Below, piece after piece: positions 9,542 to 18,487 of a stretch of 64,000 nucleotides of DNA (position 1 is the stretch's first letter; the number at the start of each line of letters is the position of its first letter). A model generated the notes under the pieces. It had not been told where the DNA came from. It did no database searches and saw only the letters and a list, made by a program, of their open reading frames with translations. The stretch is from NCBI RefSeq assembly GCF_014851915.1, contig NZ_JACVAP010000001.1:248001-312000 (forward strand), in the 5' to 3' direction. Both the position numbers and the translations under genes were made by a program. Source of the stretch: Xanthomonas sp. XNM01. GTDB taxonomy: Bacteria > Pseudomonadota > Gammaproteobacteria > Xanthomonadales > Xanthomonadaceae.

Positions 9542-11179
9542 ATGTCCAAGCAGCTCCGCATCGCCCTGGCCCAGTTCGACTTCCCGGTGGGCGCGGTGGC
9601 GCGCAACGCCGAGCGCATCGCGGCGCTGATCGCCGAGGCGCGCGACGAGTTCGAGGCCGACGTGGTGGTGTTCCCGGAACTGGCGATCAGCGGCTATCCG
9701 CCGGAAGACCTGCTGATGCGGCCCTCGTTCCTGGCCGAGTGCGACGCGGCCCTGAAGCGGGTGGCCGAGGCCGCGACGGGCATCGTCGCCGTGGTCGGCT
9801 GGCCGGAGTCGGCCGGTGCGGTGCTGTACAACGCGGCCAGCGTGCTGCGCGACGGCCGCATCGAGGCCACCTACCGCAAGCGCGAGCTGCCCAACTACGC
9901 GGTGTTCGACGAGCGCCGCTACTTCGTGGTCGATCCCGACGGCGGCCCGTGCGTGTTCGAGGTCGAGGGCGTCCAGGTCGGCGTGGTGATCTGCGAGGAC
10001 CTGTGGTTCTCCGAACCGCTGGCCGGCACCGTCGCCGCCGGCGCGCAGCTGGTGGTGGTGCCCAATGCCTCGCCGTACGAGCGTGGGAAGCACGCGCAGC
10101 GCGACGCGCTGCTGGCCGAGCGCACCCGTGAATCGGGCGTCGCGCTGGCCTATCTCAACGTCGTCGGCGGACAGGATGCGCTGGTGTTCGACGGCGCCTC
10201 GGTCGTGGCCGACGCCGACGGTACCGTGCACCCGGCCGCGGCCGCGTTCACCGAGCAGTGGCTGGTGGTCGACCACGACGTGGACGCGCGCCGCTTCACC
10301 CCGGTGCAGTGGATGGACGACGGCGACGAGAGCATGGATGCGCTGGCCTGGCGCTCGGTCACCCGCGGCATCCAGGATTACTGCGCGAAGAACGGCTTCC
10401 GCAAGGTCTGGGTCGGCCTGTCCGGCGGCATCGACTCGGCCCTGGTGCTGGCGCTGGCGGTCGACGCGCTGGGCGCGGACAACGTCACCGCGGTGCGGTT
10501 GCCGTCGCGCTACACCGCCGATCTTTCCAACGACCTGGCCGCCGAGCAGTGCGCGGTGCTGGGCGTGCGCATGGAGACGGTGCCGATCGAGCCGGCGTTC
10601 AAGGGCTTTCTCGAAGGCCTGGCGCCGCTGTTCGAAGGGCAGGCGCCGGACGTCACCGAAGAGAACCTGCAGTCGCGCTGCCGCGGCGCGATCCTGATGG
10701 CGCTGGCCAACAGGTTCGGCGGGCTGCTGCTGACCACCGGCAACAAGAGCGAGTACGCGGTCGGCTACGCGACCATCTACGGCGACATGTGCGGCGGCTA
10801 CGCGCCGCTGAAGGACCTGTACAAAACGGAGGTGTTCGGGCTGTCCAAGTGGCGCAACACGGTCGGCGGCGCGCCGGTGATCCCGCCGGCGGTGATCGCC
10901 CGCCCGCCGTCGGCCGAACTGCGCGACAACCAGCTCGACCAGGATTCGCTGCCGCCCTACGACGTGCTCGACGGCATCCTCTACCGGTTCGTCGACAACG
11001 AGCAGTCGCGCGACGAGATCGTCGCCGCCGGCTATGCGGCCGAGGTGGTCGACCGGGTGCTGCGCCTGGTCTGGACCAGCGAGTGGAAGCGCCACCAGGC
11101 CGCGCCGGGGCCGAAGGTGTCGCGGCGCGCATTCGGGCGCGAGCGGCGCTATCCGATCAGCAACGGCTTTCGCGGCTGA
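9542..11179 (+). CDS. nadE: glutamine-dependent NAD+ synthetase
   Basis: Last step of NAD synthesis: amidates nicotinate adenine dinucleotide using ammonia from glutamine. The N-terminal nitrilase-type glutaminase shows its triad as Glu46 (FPELAISGYPPEDL), Lys113 (YRKRELPNYAVFDE) and Cys151 (VVICEDLWF). The C-terminal synthetase has the PP-loop SGGIDSA at 294-300 and the KSEYAVGYATIYGD block. At 545 residues it is the shorter two-domain form common in Proteobacteria. It sits behind the sucCD terminator with its own 200-base upstream region. Confidence 0.95.
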   Translation: MSKQLRIALAQFDFPVGAVARNAERIAALIAEARDEFEADVVVFPELAISGYPPEDLLMRPSFLAECDAALKRVAEAATGIVAVVGWPESAGAVLYNAASVLRDGRIEATYRKRELPNYAVFDERRYFVVDPDGGPCVFEVEGVQVGVVICEDLWFSEPLAGTVAAGAQLVVVPNASPYERGKHAQRDALLAERTRESGVALAYLNVVGGQDALVFDGASVVADADGTVHPAAAAFTEQWLVVDHDVDARRFTPVQWMDDGDESMDALAWRSVTRGIQDYCAKNGFRKVWVGLSGGIDSALVLALAVDALGADNVTAVRLPSRYTADLSNDLAAEQCAVLGVRMETVPIEPAFKGFLEGLAPLFEGQAPDVTEENLQSRCRGAILMALANRFGGLLLTTGNKSEYAVGYATIYGDMCGGYAPLKDLYKTEVFGLSKWRNTVGGAPVIPPAVIARPPSAELRDNQLDQDSLPPYDVLDGILYRFVDNEQSRDEIVAAGYAAEVVDRVLRLVWTSEWKRHQAAPGPKVSRRAFGRERRYPISNGFRG

Positions 11180-11312
11180 GCCAAGGGCGCCGCGTACAGT
11201 CCGACGCCTGCGCGGTGCTTCACGGGCGCGATGGCATGATCCGGACTGGAGTTCCATCCATCCGGGTGGGCCCGCCAGCATCGGCAGCCCTGTGCCAGGG
11301 AGGCTGACGACG

Positions 11313-12092
11313 ATGTGCGGAATGCCCGCGTGCCCACCTGCTGCATCGCGGCAGCAGCGTGCGTCGTCCACGGCTTGCCGCCGGATGCTTGCGGTTCTGC
11401 TGCCTGCGCTGCCGCTGCTGGCGTCCTGCCAGACGGCCGAGCCGCTGGGGCGTGTGGTCACCCCTGCCCAGGTGCTTCCGACCGATCCGCCGTTGAATCC
11501 CGATCCGAAGCACGTCATCCGCCTGTACGGGCGCGCACCGGCGTCGCTGGATTTCCGCTTCCGTGTGGTGTTCACCACGACCAACCAGGAAGGCGACTGC
11601 TGGAATCACGCCGGCTTCTGGGACGGTGGGGGGGCGCTGGGATGGGCATACGAGTTCCATCCCGTGCGCAACGGTGATGCGTGGGAAGCCGATTTTGTCG
11701 TGGATCGCTACCTGCCGGGGGAGTGCGGATGGGATATCAGTGCCTCGGCCCACATCATTGTGCAGCCCAAAGAGGCCGGCGACGCTTCAGCCTTTGTGCG
11801 TGAGATGGATGCTGTTGTCGCCGATGGGCGTGACTTCGATGAGCGTGCGCCTCGTTGTCGATCAGAGTATCCGCGTTGTTCCGAGTCCAGAATGCGGATT
11901 CTTTCGAACGCTGATCCTGACGTTCCTGTGCAGGTGCGTTGCAGGCGTCTTTCCCTTGGTCAGCGCATAGGGAACTCAAGCTTCAGGTGCAATCATATGC
12001 CGCAGCACAAAACGATGCATTGGATTATCTCGGGCACAGAGAGTGTTCGAATCGATATCTATGATATTGAAATCGAAGAGCCGATGAGTTGA
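11313..12092 (+). CDS. unrecognised lipoprotein, possible immunity-type protein
   Basis: A 259-residue protein starting at the ATG at 11313 behind a strong AGGGAGG site (ATG 11385 is the alternative). A hydrophobic run ends in a lipobox LLASC at about Cys39, so it should be lipid-anchored. The mature part has paired Trp, Gly and Cys residues (DCWNHAGFWDGGG, GECGWD). I recognise no family. The last 300 bases are clearly poorer in G+C than the surroundings, which suggests transfer. The lipase-like remnant follows at 12209. A periplasmic lipoprotein beside such a gene recalls Xanthomonadaceae type IV secretion effector/immunity pairs, but that is inference from layout only. Confidence 0.6.
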   Translation: MCGMPACPPAASRQQRASSTACRRMLAVLLPALPLLASCQTAEPLGRVVTPAQVLPTDPPLNPDPKHVIRLYGRAPASLDFRFRVVFTTTNQEGDCWNHAGFWDGGGALGWAYEFHPVRNGDAWEADFVVDRYLPGECGWDISASAHIIVQPKEAGDASAFVREMDAVVADGRDFDERAPRCRSEYPRCSESRMRILSNADPDVPVQVRCRRLSLGQRIGNSSFRCNHMPQHKTMHWIISGTESVRIDIYDIEIEEPMS

Positions 12093-12208
12093 TGGATTTT
12101 ATTTTCTTGGGGAAAACTCATGGGAGGAGGTGGGCTGCCCTCTGCTCCTCAAGAGTGGATGCGAGATGTTGACTGCTGGCAGGAGCTTGACGCAGCGCGC
12201 TTCTCGCG

Positions 12209-13231
12209 GTGTGGCTATTTGAACGCGTCCAGCAGGCGCTGTTGCCCGGCGATGCCTGGCATCCGCAGTTTGGGCATGCGCTGGACTTCGCGCGTGAGGT
12301 CCGCGACACCTATGCGACACAGGGGTATCGCATCGAGGTGGTCGGACACGGTACCGGTGGCGCGCACGCGCAGGTGATCGCGCAGACCTTCGGCTGGGGC
12401 GGGCGCTCGTTCGATGCGCCAGGTGCGGCCAACATCATCGACTCCAACGGTTATCGCGGCTGGCTGGCGGAGAACGGGGTGACGCCGGCCGGCATGGCCG
12501 GGTTCCGGCCGGACCCGCTGGACAGCGGATTCCTGAACTACAAGGTCAACAACAGCGCGATCTCGCAGAAGAGTGGTCCGCATCTGGGCGATGCCCAGTC
12601 GATTTCCAGCCTGGAAGGGCGGACCACACCTGAGTCGCGTGCGCGTTATGTGGCCGGGCTGGCAGGTGGCGCCGTCGACGGCACGCCGCTGCTCGGTGAG
12701 ACGCTGCGGGCAGCAAAGGCGGGAAGGGTGCTCCAGGCCGTCGAGGGTCCGGCACCGCTGGTCCATCACGGACTGGACGCTGCTGACCGGCACGACAAGG
12801 ACCGGATCGTGTCGGTGTTCGAGGAGGCGGTGCGGCGGCAGGAGCGTGACGATGCGCGGCCGCTGCCGATGTTCGGCGAGCATGGTCGGCGCGAGGCACC
12901 TCCTCCGCTGGCGCAGCAGCCACCGGAGGCCGGCCGGGCACCGGATGCCGATGCATCGCAGTGCGAGCGCGACGCCGTGCGTTCCCTGCTGGAGGGCGGG
13001 CCGGAGAGTGGTGTGCAGCGCCTGCTGGATGCGGCCCGGCAGGGTGATGCCGGTGCCGTCGACCGGGCGCTGCGTGAGATGACTGGCGGCGCGGCCGGGC
13101 AGGCCTGGCTGCAGTCAGGCCTAGACAGGTTGCCGGATGAGCCGCAGCGCGAGGGGCCGGCCAGCGGACAGGAGCGGCAGGCGCAGCAGCATGCCGTGCT
13201 GGAACGTGCCGATCCGGCGCAGCTGCGCTAG
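12209..13231 (+). pseudogene. N-terminally truncated lipase-like protein, possible effector remnant
   Basis: The frame opens at a poor GTG (12209), just after an in-frame stop at 12188, and gives 340 residues. Residues 40-60 form an alpha/beta-hydrolase elbow, YRIEVVGHGTGG, in which the nucleophile Ser of GHSxGG is Gly. The following AQVIAQTFGWGGRSFDAPGAAN matches the region after the elbow in class-3-type lipases. The roughly 100 residues expected before the elbow are mostly missing. The C-terminal 130 residues are hydrophilic and rich in Gln, Glu and Arg. I read it as a decayed or non-catalytic lipase-fold protein, perhaps a secretion-system effector. A frameshift near 12200 could add about 30 residues from an ATG at 12120. 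Confidence 0.5.
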
Positions 13232-13394
13232 GTGCCGCAGCGCTGCTGCAACGGTCCGGCCGCGTGCCTGGCCGTCTGCGGGAATCCGCGCACGGTGTGT
13301 GCGGCCGCGTCTCCAGCCGCTGGCGCTTGAAGGATGCGTTTCAGCCGTTGTGCCGCAGGGGGCAGTCATGGCGCCGTTGTGTCATGAACGAAAA

Positions 13395-13421
13395 ACCCCG
13401 CAACACGGCGTGATGCGGGGT
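13395..13421 (-). terminator. rho-independent terminator of bamD
   Basis: Read on the minus strand, ACCCCGCA pairs with TGCGGGGT and is followed at once by a T-run (plus-strand AAAAA at 13391-13395). It lies about 40 bases after the bamD stop codon and fits as the end of that transcript. Confidence 0.85.
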
Positions 13422-13462
13422 CTTTGCGGTGACGCTGTGCGGCGCCGAGGCGCCAATGCAAC

Positions 13463-14341
13463 TCAGCGGCTGATCGTGGCGTTGCGCTCGCCGGTCGGGG
13501 ACTTCTCGCCCGCGAACGGGTTCAGGCGACGGATCGCCCAGGGATACTTCGGCCAGTCGCCCGACAGATAGGGGTGCTGCGGGTCGTTGAGCTTGAGCAC
13601 GCGCTCTGCATCGGCGGCCAGGGTCTCGTTGCCGATCTGCTTGTAGGACTCGGCCAGCGCGGCCACCGCATCGCTCTGGTACAGGCTCTGCGGATAGGTT
13701 TCCAGCACGTACTGGGCGCGGCCGACGGCCGACAGCCAGGCGCCGCGGCGCATGTAGTACAGCGCGTTGTCCATCTCGTGGCGGGCGAAGATGTTGCGCA
13801 GGGCCAGCATGCGCTCGCGTGCGTCGACCGCGTAACGGCTGTTCGGGTAGCGCTGCACCACGCGGGTGAAATCGTCGTAGGCCTGCTGCGGCGAGGACAG
13901 GTCGCGGCGGCTGGGGTCCAGCGACCAGACCCGCTTCATGAAGACCGCATCGCGGTTGGAATTGGACAGGCCGCGCAGGTAGTAGAAGTAGGCGATGTTG
14001 CGATGGGTCGGGTAGGTGCGGATGAAGCGGTCGATGGTCGACACCGCCTCGTCGTGCTTGCCCGACTTGTACTGGGCGTAGGCGGTTTCCATCAGCGCCT
14101 GCTCGGTATGCGGGCCGAACGGATACTGCGCCACCAGGCGCCGGAAGGTCAGTTCGGCCCCGCTCCAGTTGCCGCGGGTCATCTGCTCGTGGCCCTTGTC
14201 GTACAGCTGCTGGACCGGCATGCCTTCCTCGGCATCCTTCTTGCTGTTGCGTCCGCAGCCCGTGGCGAGGACCACGACGGCAAGCAGCAGGGCGGCCAGG
14301 CGCAGGGGCGAGGAGAGGGCGGAGCGGGAGCGGTGGGCCAT
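13463..14341 (-). CDS. bamD: outer membrane assembly lipoprotein BamD
   Basis: Essential lipoprotein of the BAM complex, which folds beta-barrel proteins into the outer membrane. The 292-residue precursor has a signal peptide ending in the lipobox LATGC (Cys29). Tetratricopeptide-like repeats follow, with segments such as [37 protein letters not shown] and [14 protein letters not shown] that are typical of BamD/ComL. The C-terminus is about 40 residues longer than in E. coli, as is usual in Xanthomonadaceae. The gene diverges from rluD, the conserved gammaproteobacterial arrangement, across a 114-base gap. Confidence 0.95.
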   Translation of the reverse strand: MAHRSRSALSSPLRLAALLLAVVVLATGCGRNSKKDAEEGMPVQQLYDKGHEQMTRGNWSGAELTFRRLVAQYPFGPHTEQALMETAYAQYKSGKHDEAVSTIDRFIRTYPTHRNIAYFYYLRGLSNSNRDAVFMKRVWSLDPSRRDLSSPQQAYDDFTRVVQRYPNSRYAVDARERMLALRNIFARHEMDNALYYMRRGAWLSAVGRAQYVLETYPQSLYQSDAVAALAESYKQIGNETLAADAERVLKLNDPQHPYLSGDWPKYPWAIRRLNPFAGEKSPTGERNATISR

Positions 14342-14455
14342 CTTGGTGACTGCGGCGGCGGAAACGGAATGGCCGATGATAGCCTAGTGTCCTGTCCGGC
14401 GACTGACTGTTGCCGCCGGAATCCCCGCCGTCGCGCGTTTCCCCGAATCTCCCAG

Positions 14456-15430
14456 ATGCCGCAGACCCCCTCCCGAGAAGCCCTCGTCCCCGACGAGGCC
14501 GCCGGCCGCCGTTTCGACGCGGTGCTGGCCGAGCTGTTCCCCGAATACTCCCGCTCCCGCCTGGCGGCCTGGATCAAGTCGGGCGACGTCCTGCTCGACG
14601 GCCAGACCGTCCGCCCGCGCGACCCGCTCAGGGGCGGCGAGCGGGTGACCCTGGCGGCGGTCCAGGAGATCCAGACCGAAGCAGCGCCGGAGGACATCCC
14701 GCTGGACATCCTGTACGAGGACGACGATGTCTTCGTGCTGGACAAGCCGGCCGGCCTGGTGGTCCATCCCGGCGCCGGCAACCACACCGGCACGCTGGTC
14801 AACGCGCTGCTGTTCCGCGACCCGGAGCTGGCCGCGCTGCCGCGCGCCGGCATCGTCCACCGCCTGGACAAGGACACCAGCGGCGTGATGGTCGTGGCCC
14901 GCACCCTGCCGGCGCATACCGGCCTGGTGGCGCAGCTGTCGGCGCGCGAGGTCCATCGCCAGTACCTGGCCGTCGTGGTCGGCGCGCTGGTGTCCGGCGG
15001 CACCGCCAATGCGCCGATCGACCGGCATCCGCGCGACCGCCTGCGCATGGCGGTGCGCGACGATGGCAAGGATGCCGTGACCCACTACCGGCTGCGCGAG
15101 CGCTTCCGTGCGCACACCGCACTCGAATGCAGGCTGGAAACCGGCCGCACCCACCAGATCCGCGTGCACATGCAGCACCAGCGGCACCCGATCGTCGGCG
15201 ACCCGCTGTACGGTGGCCCGCTGAAGCTGCCCAAGGGCGCAAGCGAGACGCTGACCACCACCCTGCGCGGGTTCGGCCGGCAGGCGCTGCACGCCGAGAC
15301 GCTGGAGTTCGCGCACCCGGTCGGCGGTCAGCCGGTGCGGGCCTCGGCGCCGGTGCCGGCCGACATGATCGACCTGCTGCGCGCGCTGCGCGAGGACACC
15401 CGCGACTGGGAAGAGAACCAGCGGCGCTGA
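14456..15430 (+). CDS. rluD: 23S rRNA pseudouridine synthase RluD
   Basis: Makes pseudouridines 1911, 1915 and 1917 in helix 69 of 23S rRNA. An N-terminal S4 RNA-binding domain (residues 15-75, [20 protein letters not shown]) precedes the RluA-type catalytic domain. That domain has the nucleophile Asp138 in [12 protein letters not shown], and later [12 protein letters not shown] and [11 protein letters not shown]. The ATG at 14456 gives 324 residues, the family length, although the frame is open far upstream. It diverges from bamD and is followed after 60 bases by pgeF. Confidence 0.95.
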   Translation: MPQTPSREALVPDEAAGRRFDAVLAELFPEYSRSRLAAWIKSGDVLLDGQTVRPRDPLRGGERVTLAAVQEIQTEAAPEDIPLDILYEDDDVFVLDKPAGLVVHPGAGNHTGTLVNALLFRDPELAALPRAGIVHRLDKDTSGVMVVARTLPAHTGLVAQLSAREVHRQYLAVVVGALVSGGTANAPIDRHPRDRLRMAVRDDGKDAVTHYRLRERFRAHTALECRLETGRTHQIRVHMQHQRHPIVGDPLYGGPLKLPKGASETLTTTLRGFGRQALHAETLEFAHPVGGQPVRASAPVPADMIDLLRALREDTRDWEENQRR

Positions 15431-15490
15431 GTGGCCGTTGCTTCTCCGCGTCCGCGGCCCCATCCCGCCGCCTGCCTTCGAGCGTCCGCC

Positions 15491-16297
15491 ATGTCCGCCT
15501 CCCGCATCGCCTGCCTGCCCGCCGCCTGGCCTGCGCCGCCAGGCGTGGTCGCATTCACCACCCTGCGCCATGGCGCGGGCGTGTCGCAGCCGCCGCGGGA
15601 CAGCTTCAATCTGGGCGGACGCTGCGGCGACGCGCCGGACGCGGTGCGCGCCAACCGCCAGGCGCTGCAGCGCGACCTCGGCCTGCCGTCCGCGCCGCAC
15701 TGGCTGCGCCAGGTGCACGGCACCGGGGTGCTGCGGGTCGATGGCCCTCCTGCCGGCGACGACGAGGAGCCCGAAGCGGACGCGGCGGTGACCTCCACGG
15801 CCGGGACGGTGCTGGCGATCCTCACGGCCGACTGCCTGCCCGTGGTGTTGGCCGCGGCCGACGGCAGCGAGGTCGGCGCGGCCCATGCCGGCTGGCGTGG
15901 GCTGGCGGCCGGCATGCTGGAGGCCACGGTCGCGGCGATGCGCACACCGCCAGTACAGCTGCTGGCCTGGCTGGGCCCCGCTGCAGGTCCGCAGGCCTAC
16001 GAAATCGGCGAGGAGGTGCATGCGGCCTTCGTCGACCGCGATCCCGATGCGGCAGCGGCGTTCGTCGCCACCCGGCCCGGGCACTGGCGGGTGGATCTGT
16101 ATGCGCTGGCGCGCCGGCGCCTGGTCGCGGCCGGGCTGGTGCCGTCGGCGATCCACGGCGGCGACCTATGCACGATCAGCGACCCGTCGCGTTTCTTCTC
16201 GCATCGCCGCGATCAGGTCACCGGTCGCATCGCGACACTGGCCTGGATCGAGCCCGCACCATCGGCTCGCCAGCGCGCGACCCGTCATCCGTCGTGA
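15491..16297 (+). CDS. pgeF: peptidoglycan editing factor PgeF (laccase-domain protein)
   Basis: A YfiH/DUF152 protein. In E. coli the homologue removes wrongly incorporated L-Ser from UDP-MurNAc, preventing faulty peptidoglycan. The Zn-binding residues are visible in RQVHGTGV, LTADCLPVV and AHAGWRGLAAG, and the C-terminal GGDLCTISDPSRFFSHRRD is typical. I chose the ATG at 15491 (268 residues) over a GTG at 15431, because homologues begin close to the LPAAWPAPPGVVAFTT segment. The order bamD/rluD-pgeF is conserved in gammaproteobacteria, where clpB often follows. Here clpB is at 50 kb. Confidence 0.92.
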   Translation: MSASRIACLPAAWPAPPGVVAFTTLRHGAGVSQPPRDSFNLGGRCGDAPDAVRANRQALQRDLGLPSAPHWLRQVHGTGVLRVDGPPAGDDEEPEADAAVTSTAGTVLAILTADCLPVVLAAADGSEVGAAHAGWRGLAAGMLEATVAAMRTPPVQLLAWLGPAAGPQAYEIGEEVHAAFVDRDPDAAAAFVATRPGHWRVDLYALARRRLVAAGLVPSAIHGGDLCTISDPSRFFSHRRDQVTGRIATLAWIEPAPSARQRATRHPS

Positions 16298-18379
16298 TCA
16301 GGAAGCCGTAGTCGCCTCGCCAGGATACGTCGCCAGGTAGCGGTTCAGGCCCTGCGACCGCAGCAGCCGGGCGGCGGCGCGCCAGTCGACGGGGCGGCCC
16401 GACTTCAGCGCTTCCAGGATCGCCACCACCGACAGCTCGACCTCGGGCAGGCCTGCGGCGTCGGCCAGCGTGCGCCGCTGCTCGATCGCCTCGAACAGCA
16501 CCGCGTTGGCCTCGGCATAGCCGAGCGGCGCGGTGTCGCCATGCGCCTGCTTCCACGCGGGGCTGGCGAGCACCGCTTCCACGTGCGACTGGATCAGCCA
16601 GGTCGCGCGCCCGACCAGTTTCAGGTTGCCCGGCTGCACGCTGGTCATCGTGTTGCCGACCACGCGTCCCAGCCCGGCCATCACGCCGGTGGAGTGCGCG
16701 TTGAGCAGCATCTTCAATGCGATGGTCTGGTTCAGTGCGAACGCATCGCGCTGCGGGATCGTCAGTGCGACCACCGGCACCGGCCGCGGCAGCGCGGCCA
16801 GCGCCTGCAGCAGCGCCGGCTGCACCGGGCGCGCCGACACCGACACCAGCACCAGCGAGGTGTCGGCGGCGGCGAAGGTCTGCAGCCACTCCAGGTGGCG
16901 GGCGTCGGGCGTTTCGTCGCCGAGCACGATCAGCGCGCCATGGTCGCCGGCCTGGGGGCCGGAGCGCGCGAGGTTCGGTGCGGAGAACGACAGGTCGTAA
17001 CGCGCCTGCTGCTCGCTGCCGGCGTCGCGCAGGCTGCGCAGCGCAGCCTCGCGCAGGTAGGGGTCGGTGACTTCCTGCTCGAACGGGGCCAGATAGCGTT
17101 CGCGCGACAGCCCATGAAAGGGCCGCTGCAGCAGGGCCTGCCAGGCCTGCTGCGGCGACCCGGCCGGCGTCCAGACCTGGATCCAGGAGCGGCGTTCGGG
17201 GGCGTCGACCGGGTCCAGCGGCGCCAGACGGAAGGTCGGCGCGCGCTCGGTGACGTCGACGAACACCGGCATCAGCGCGCGCGTAGCCAGATAGGTGGCG
17301 TGGCGGCCGTTCCCGTACGCTGCGGTTTCGCGGTCGGTCCAGGCGGCCAGCCGCGGCGCGGTCGCCGCGACGCTGCGCTGGATGTCGGCGAAGCCGCGCA
17401 GGCGCTCGCCGATGCCGGCATCGGCGAAGCCCAGCGCGGCCAGCTCGTCGGCCGGCAGCAGCTCCTGCAGCAGGCGCCGGGCGGCGTCCTCCAGCACCAC
17501 GCCGAGCACGTACAGGCTGGTGGTGGTGGCCTGCATCCGGGTCGAGCCGGTGATCGCCTGCGGGCCGGTCGGCAGCGCGATCTTGGCGATGCGCGCATCG
17601 TCCAGCACCCGGCGGCTGCGCTCGAACGGGCGCAGCACGTCGTCGGGGTTGTTGTAGACGAACCAGGTGCGGCCGGCGCCGCCCTGGTCGGCCGCGGCCA
17701 GCGCGGTGCCGATCACCGCCGAGGTCTCGCCGCCTTCGGTGACCGCGAACACCAGGTCCTGCGGACCGATGCCGTTGTCCTCCAGCTGCAGCCTGCCGAT
17801 CGAAGGCAGGTCCTCGAAGCCTTCCAGCGAGCTGATCAGGGCGCGGTCGCCGCCGGTGATCTCGCCGCGCACGCGTTCGCCCAGGTCCGGGTGGCGCGCG
17901 GCGATCGCCGGCCATGACGGGGACTGCGCCGCGCGCTGCCAGAACGGGCGCCACAGGCCGCTTTCGATGGTCTCGGCCAGGCGCCCTGTCGAGCCGGTGC
18001 CGTAGAAGTACAGCCGGTGGCCGTCGCGCAGCGCGCCGGTCATCGCCTGCGACGCCTGTTCCAGCGCGGCCAGCCGCTGCGGGTCGTCGGCGACCTGCTG
18101 CAGGGCCAGGGCGATGTCCTCGTCCACCGACAGCAGCGCGGCCAGACCGGCGGCGGTGTCGCCGGCGATGCGCTGGCTCAGGTCGAAGGTGCGCGGGTGG
18201 CGCTGCTCGGTCAGCAGCGTATGCAGCTGGAACTGCTGCTTGCCTCCCACGAAATCCTGCGACTGGGCCGAGGGGGTGACGCCGAGGCGACCGGCGTCGG
18301 CGGACGCTGCGGGGGCCAGGACACCGGCCATGACAAGGAAGGACATGCTGCGCATCAATCGGCTCGCCGTTCTGGGCAT
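16298..18379 (-). CDS. tandem-SIS MurQ/GKRP-like protein with apparent signal peptide
   Basis: Related to N-acetylmuramate-6-phosphate etherase, which splits MurNAc-6-P into GlcNAc-6-P and lactate, but more than twice its length (693 residues). MurQ signatures occur in two blocks. The first has LLTEQRHPRT, YFYGTGSTGRL, ITGGDRALISSLEGFED and GPQAITGSTRMQATT. The second, about 270 residues later, has KMLLNAHSTGVMAGLGRVVGN and VQPGNLKLVGRA. The long insertion is SIS-like, giving an architecture like glucokinase regulatory protein. The catalytic Glu of the MurQ ECPP motif aligns with Gly, so etherase activity is doubtful. Residues 1-30 look like a signal peptide (MSFLVMAGVLAPAASADA), unexpected for a phosphosugar enzyme; a GTG just before the MurQ domain would remove it. 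It diverges from a NamZ gene. Confidence 0.8.
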   Translation of the reverse strand: MPRTASRLMRSMSFLVMAGVLAPAASADAGRLGVTPSAQSQDFVGGKQQFQLHTLLTEQRHPRTFDLSQRIAGDTAAGLAALLSVDEDIALALQQVADDPQRLAALEQASQAMTGALRDGHRLYFYGTGSTGRLAETIESGLWRPFWQRAAQSPSWPAIAARHPDLGERVRGEITGGDRALISSLEGFEDLPSIGRLQLEDNGIGPQDLVFAVTEGGETSAVIGTALAAADQGGAGRTWFVYNNPDDVLRPFERSRRVLDDARIAKIALPTGPQAITGSTRMQATTTSLYVLGVVLEDAARRLLQELLPADELAALGFADAGIGERLRGFADIQRSVAATAPRLAAWTDRETAAYGNGRHATYLATRALMPVFVDVTERAPTFRLAPLDPVDAPERRSWIQVWTPAGSPQQAWQALLQRPFHGLSRERYLAPFEQEVTDPYLREAALRSLRDAGSEQQARYDLSFSAPNLARSGPQAGDHGALIVLGDETPDARHLEWLQTFAAADTSLVLVSVSARPVQPALLQALAALPRPVPVVALTIPQRDAFALNQTIALKMLLNAHSTGVMAGLGRVVGNTMTSVQPGNLKLVGRATWLIQSHVEAVLASPAWKQAHGDTAPLGYAEANAVLFEAIEQRRTLADAAGLPEVELSVVAILEALKSGRPVDWRAAARLLRSQGLNRYLATYPGEATTAS

Positions 18380-18487
18380 CGGGGGTACCTGGCCAGGAAG
18401 GAAAACGCGCGGAATGCCGTCTCCACCCGGCATGCCGCCAGCCTGCTATCGTCGATGACAACGATAGCAAAGCCCGTCGGAGCGACC

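Noticed and set aside
12120-12377. ATG at 12120 as a separate small gene
   Set aside because: After about 30 residues it reads out of frame over the lipase remnant and shows no gene-like codon use. At most it marks the original N-terminus before a frameshift.
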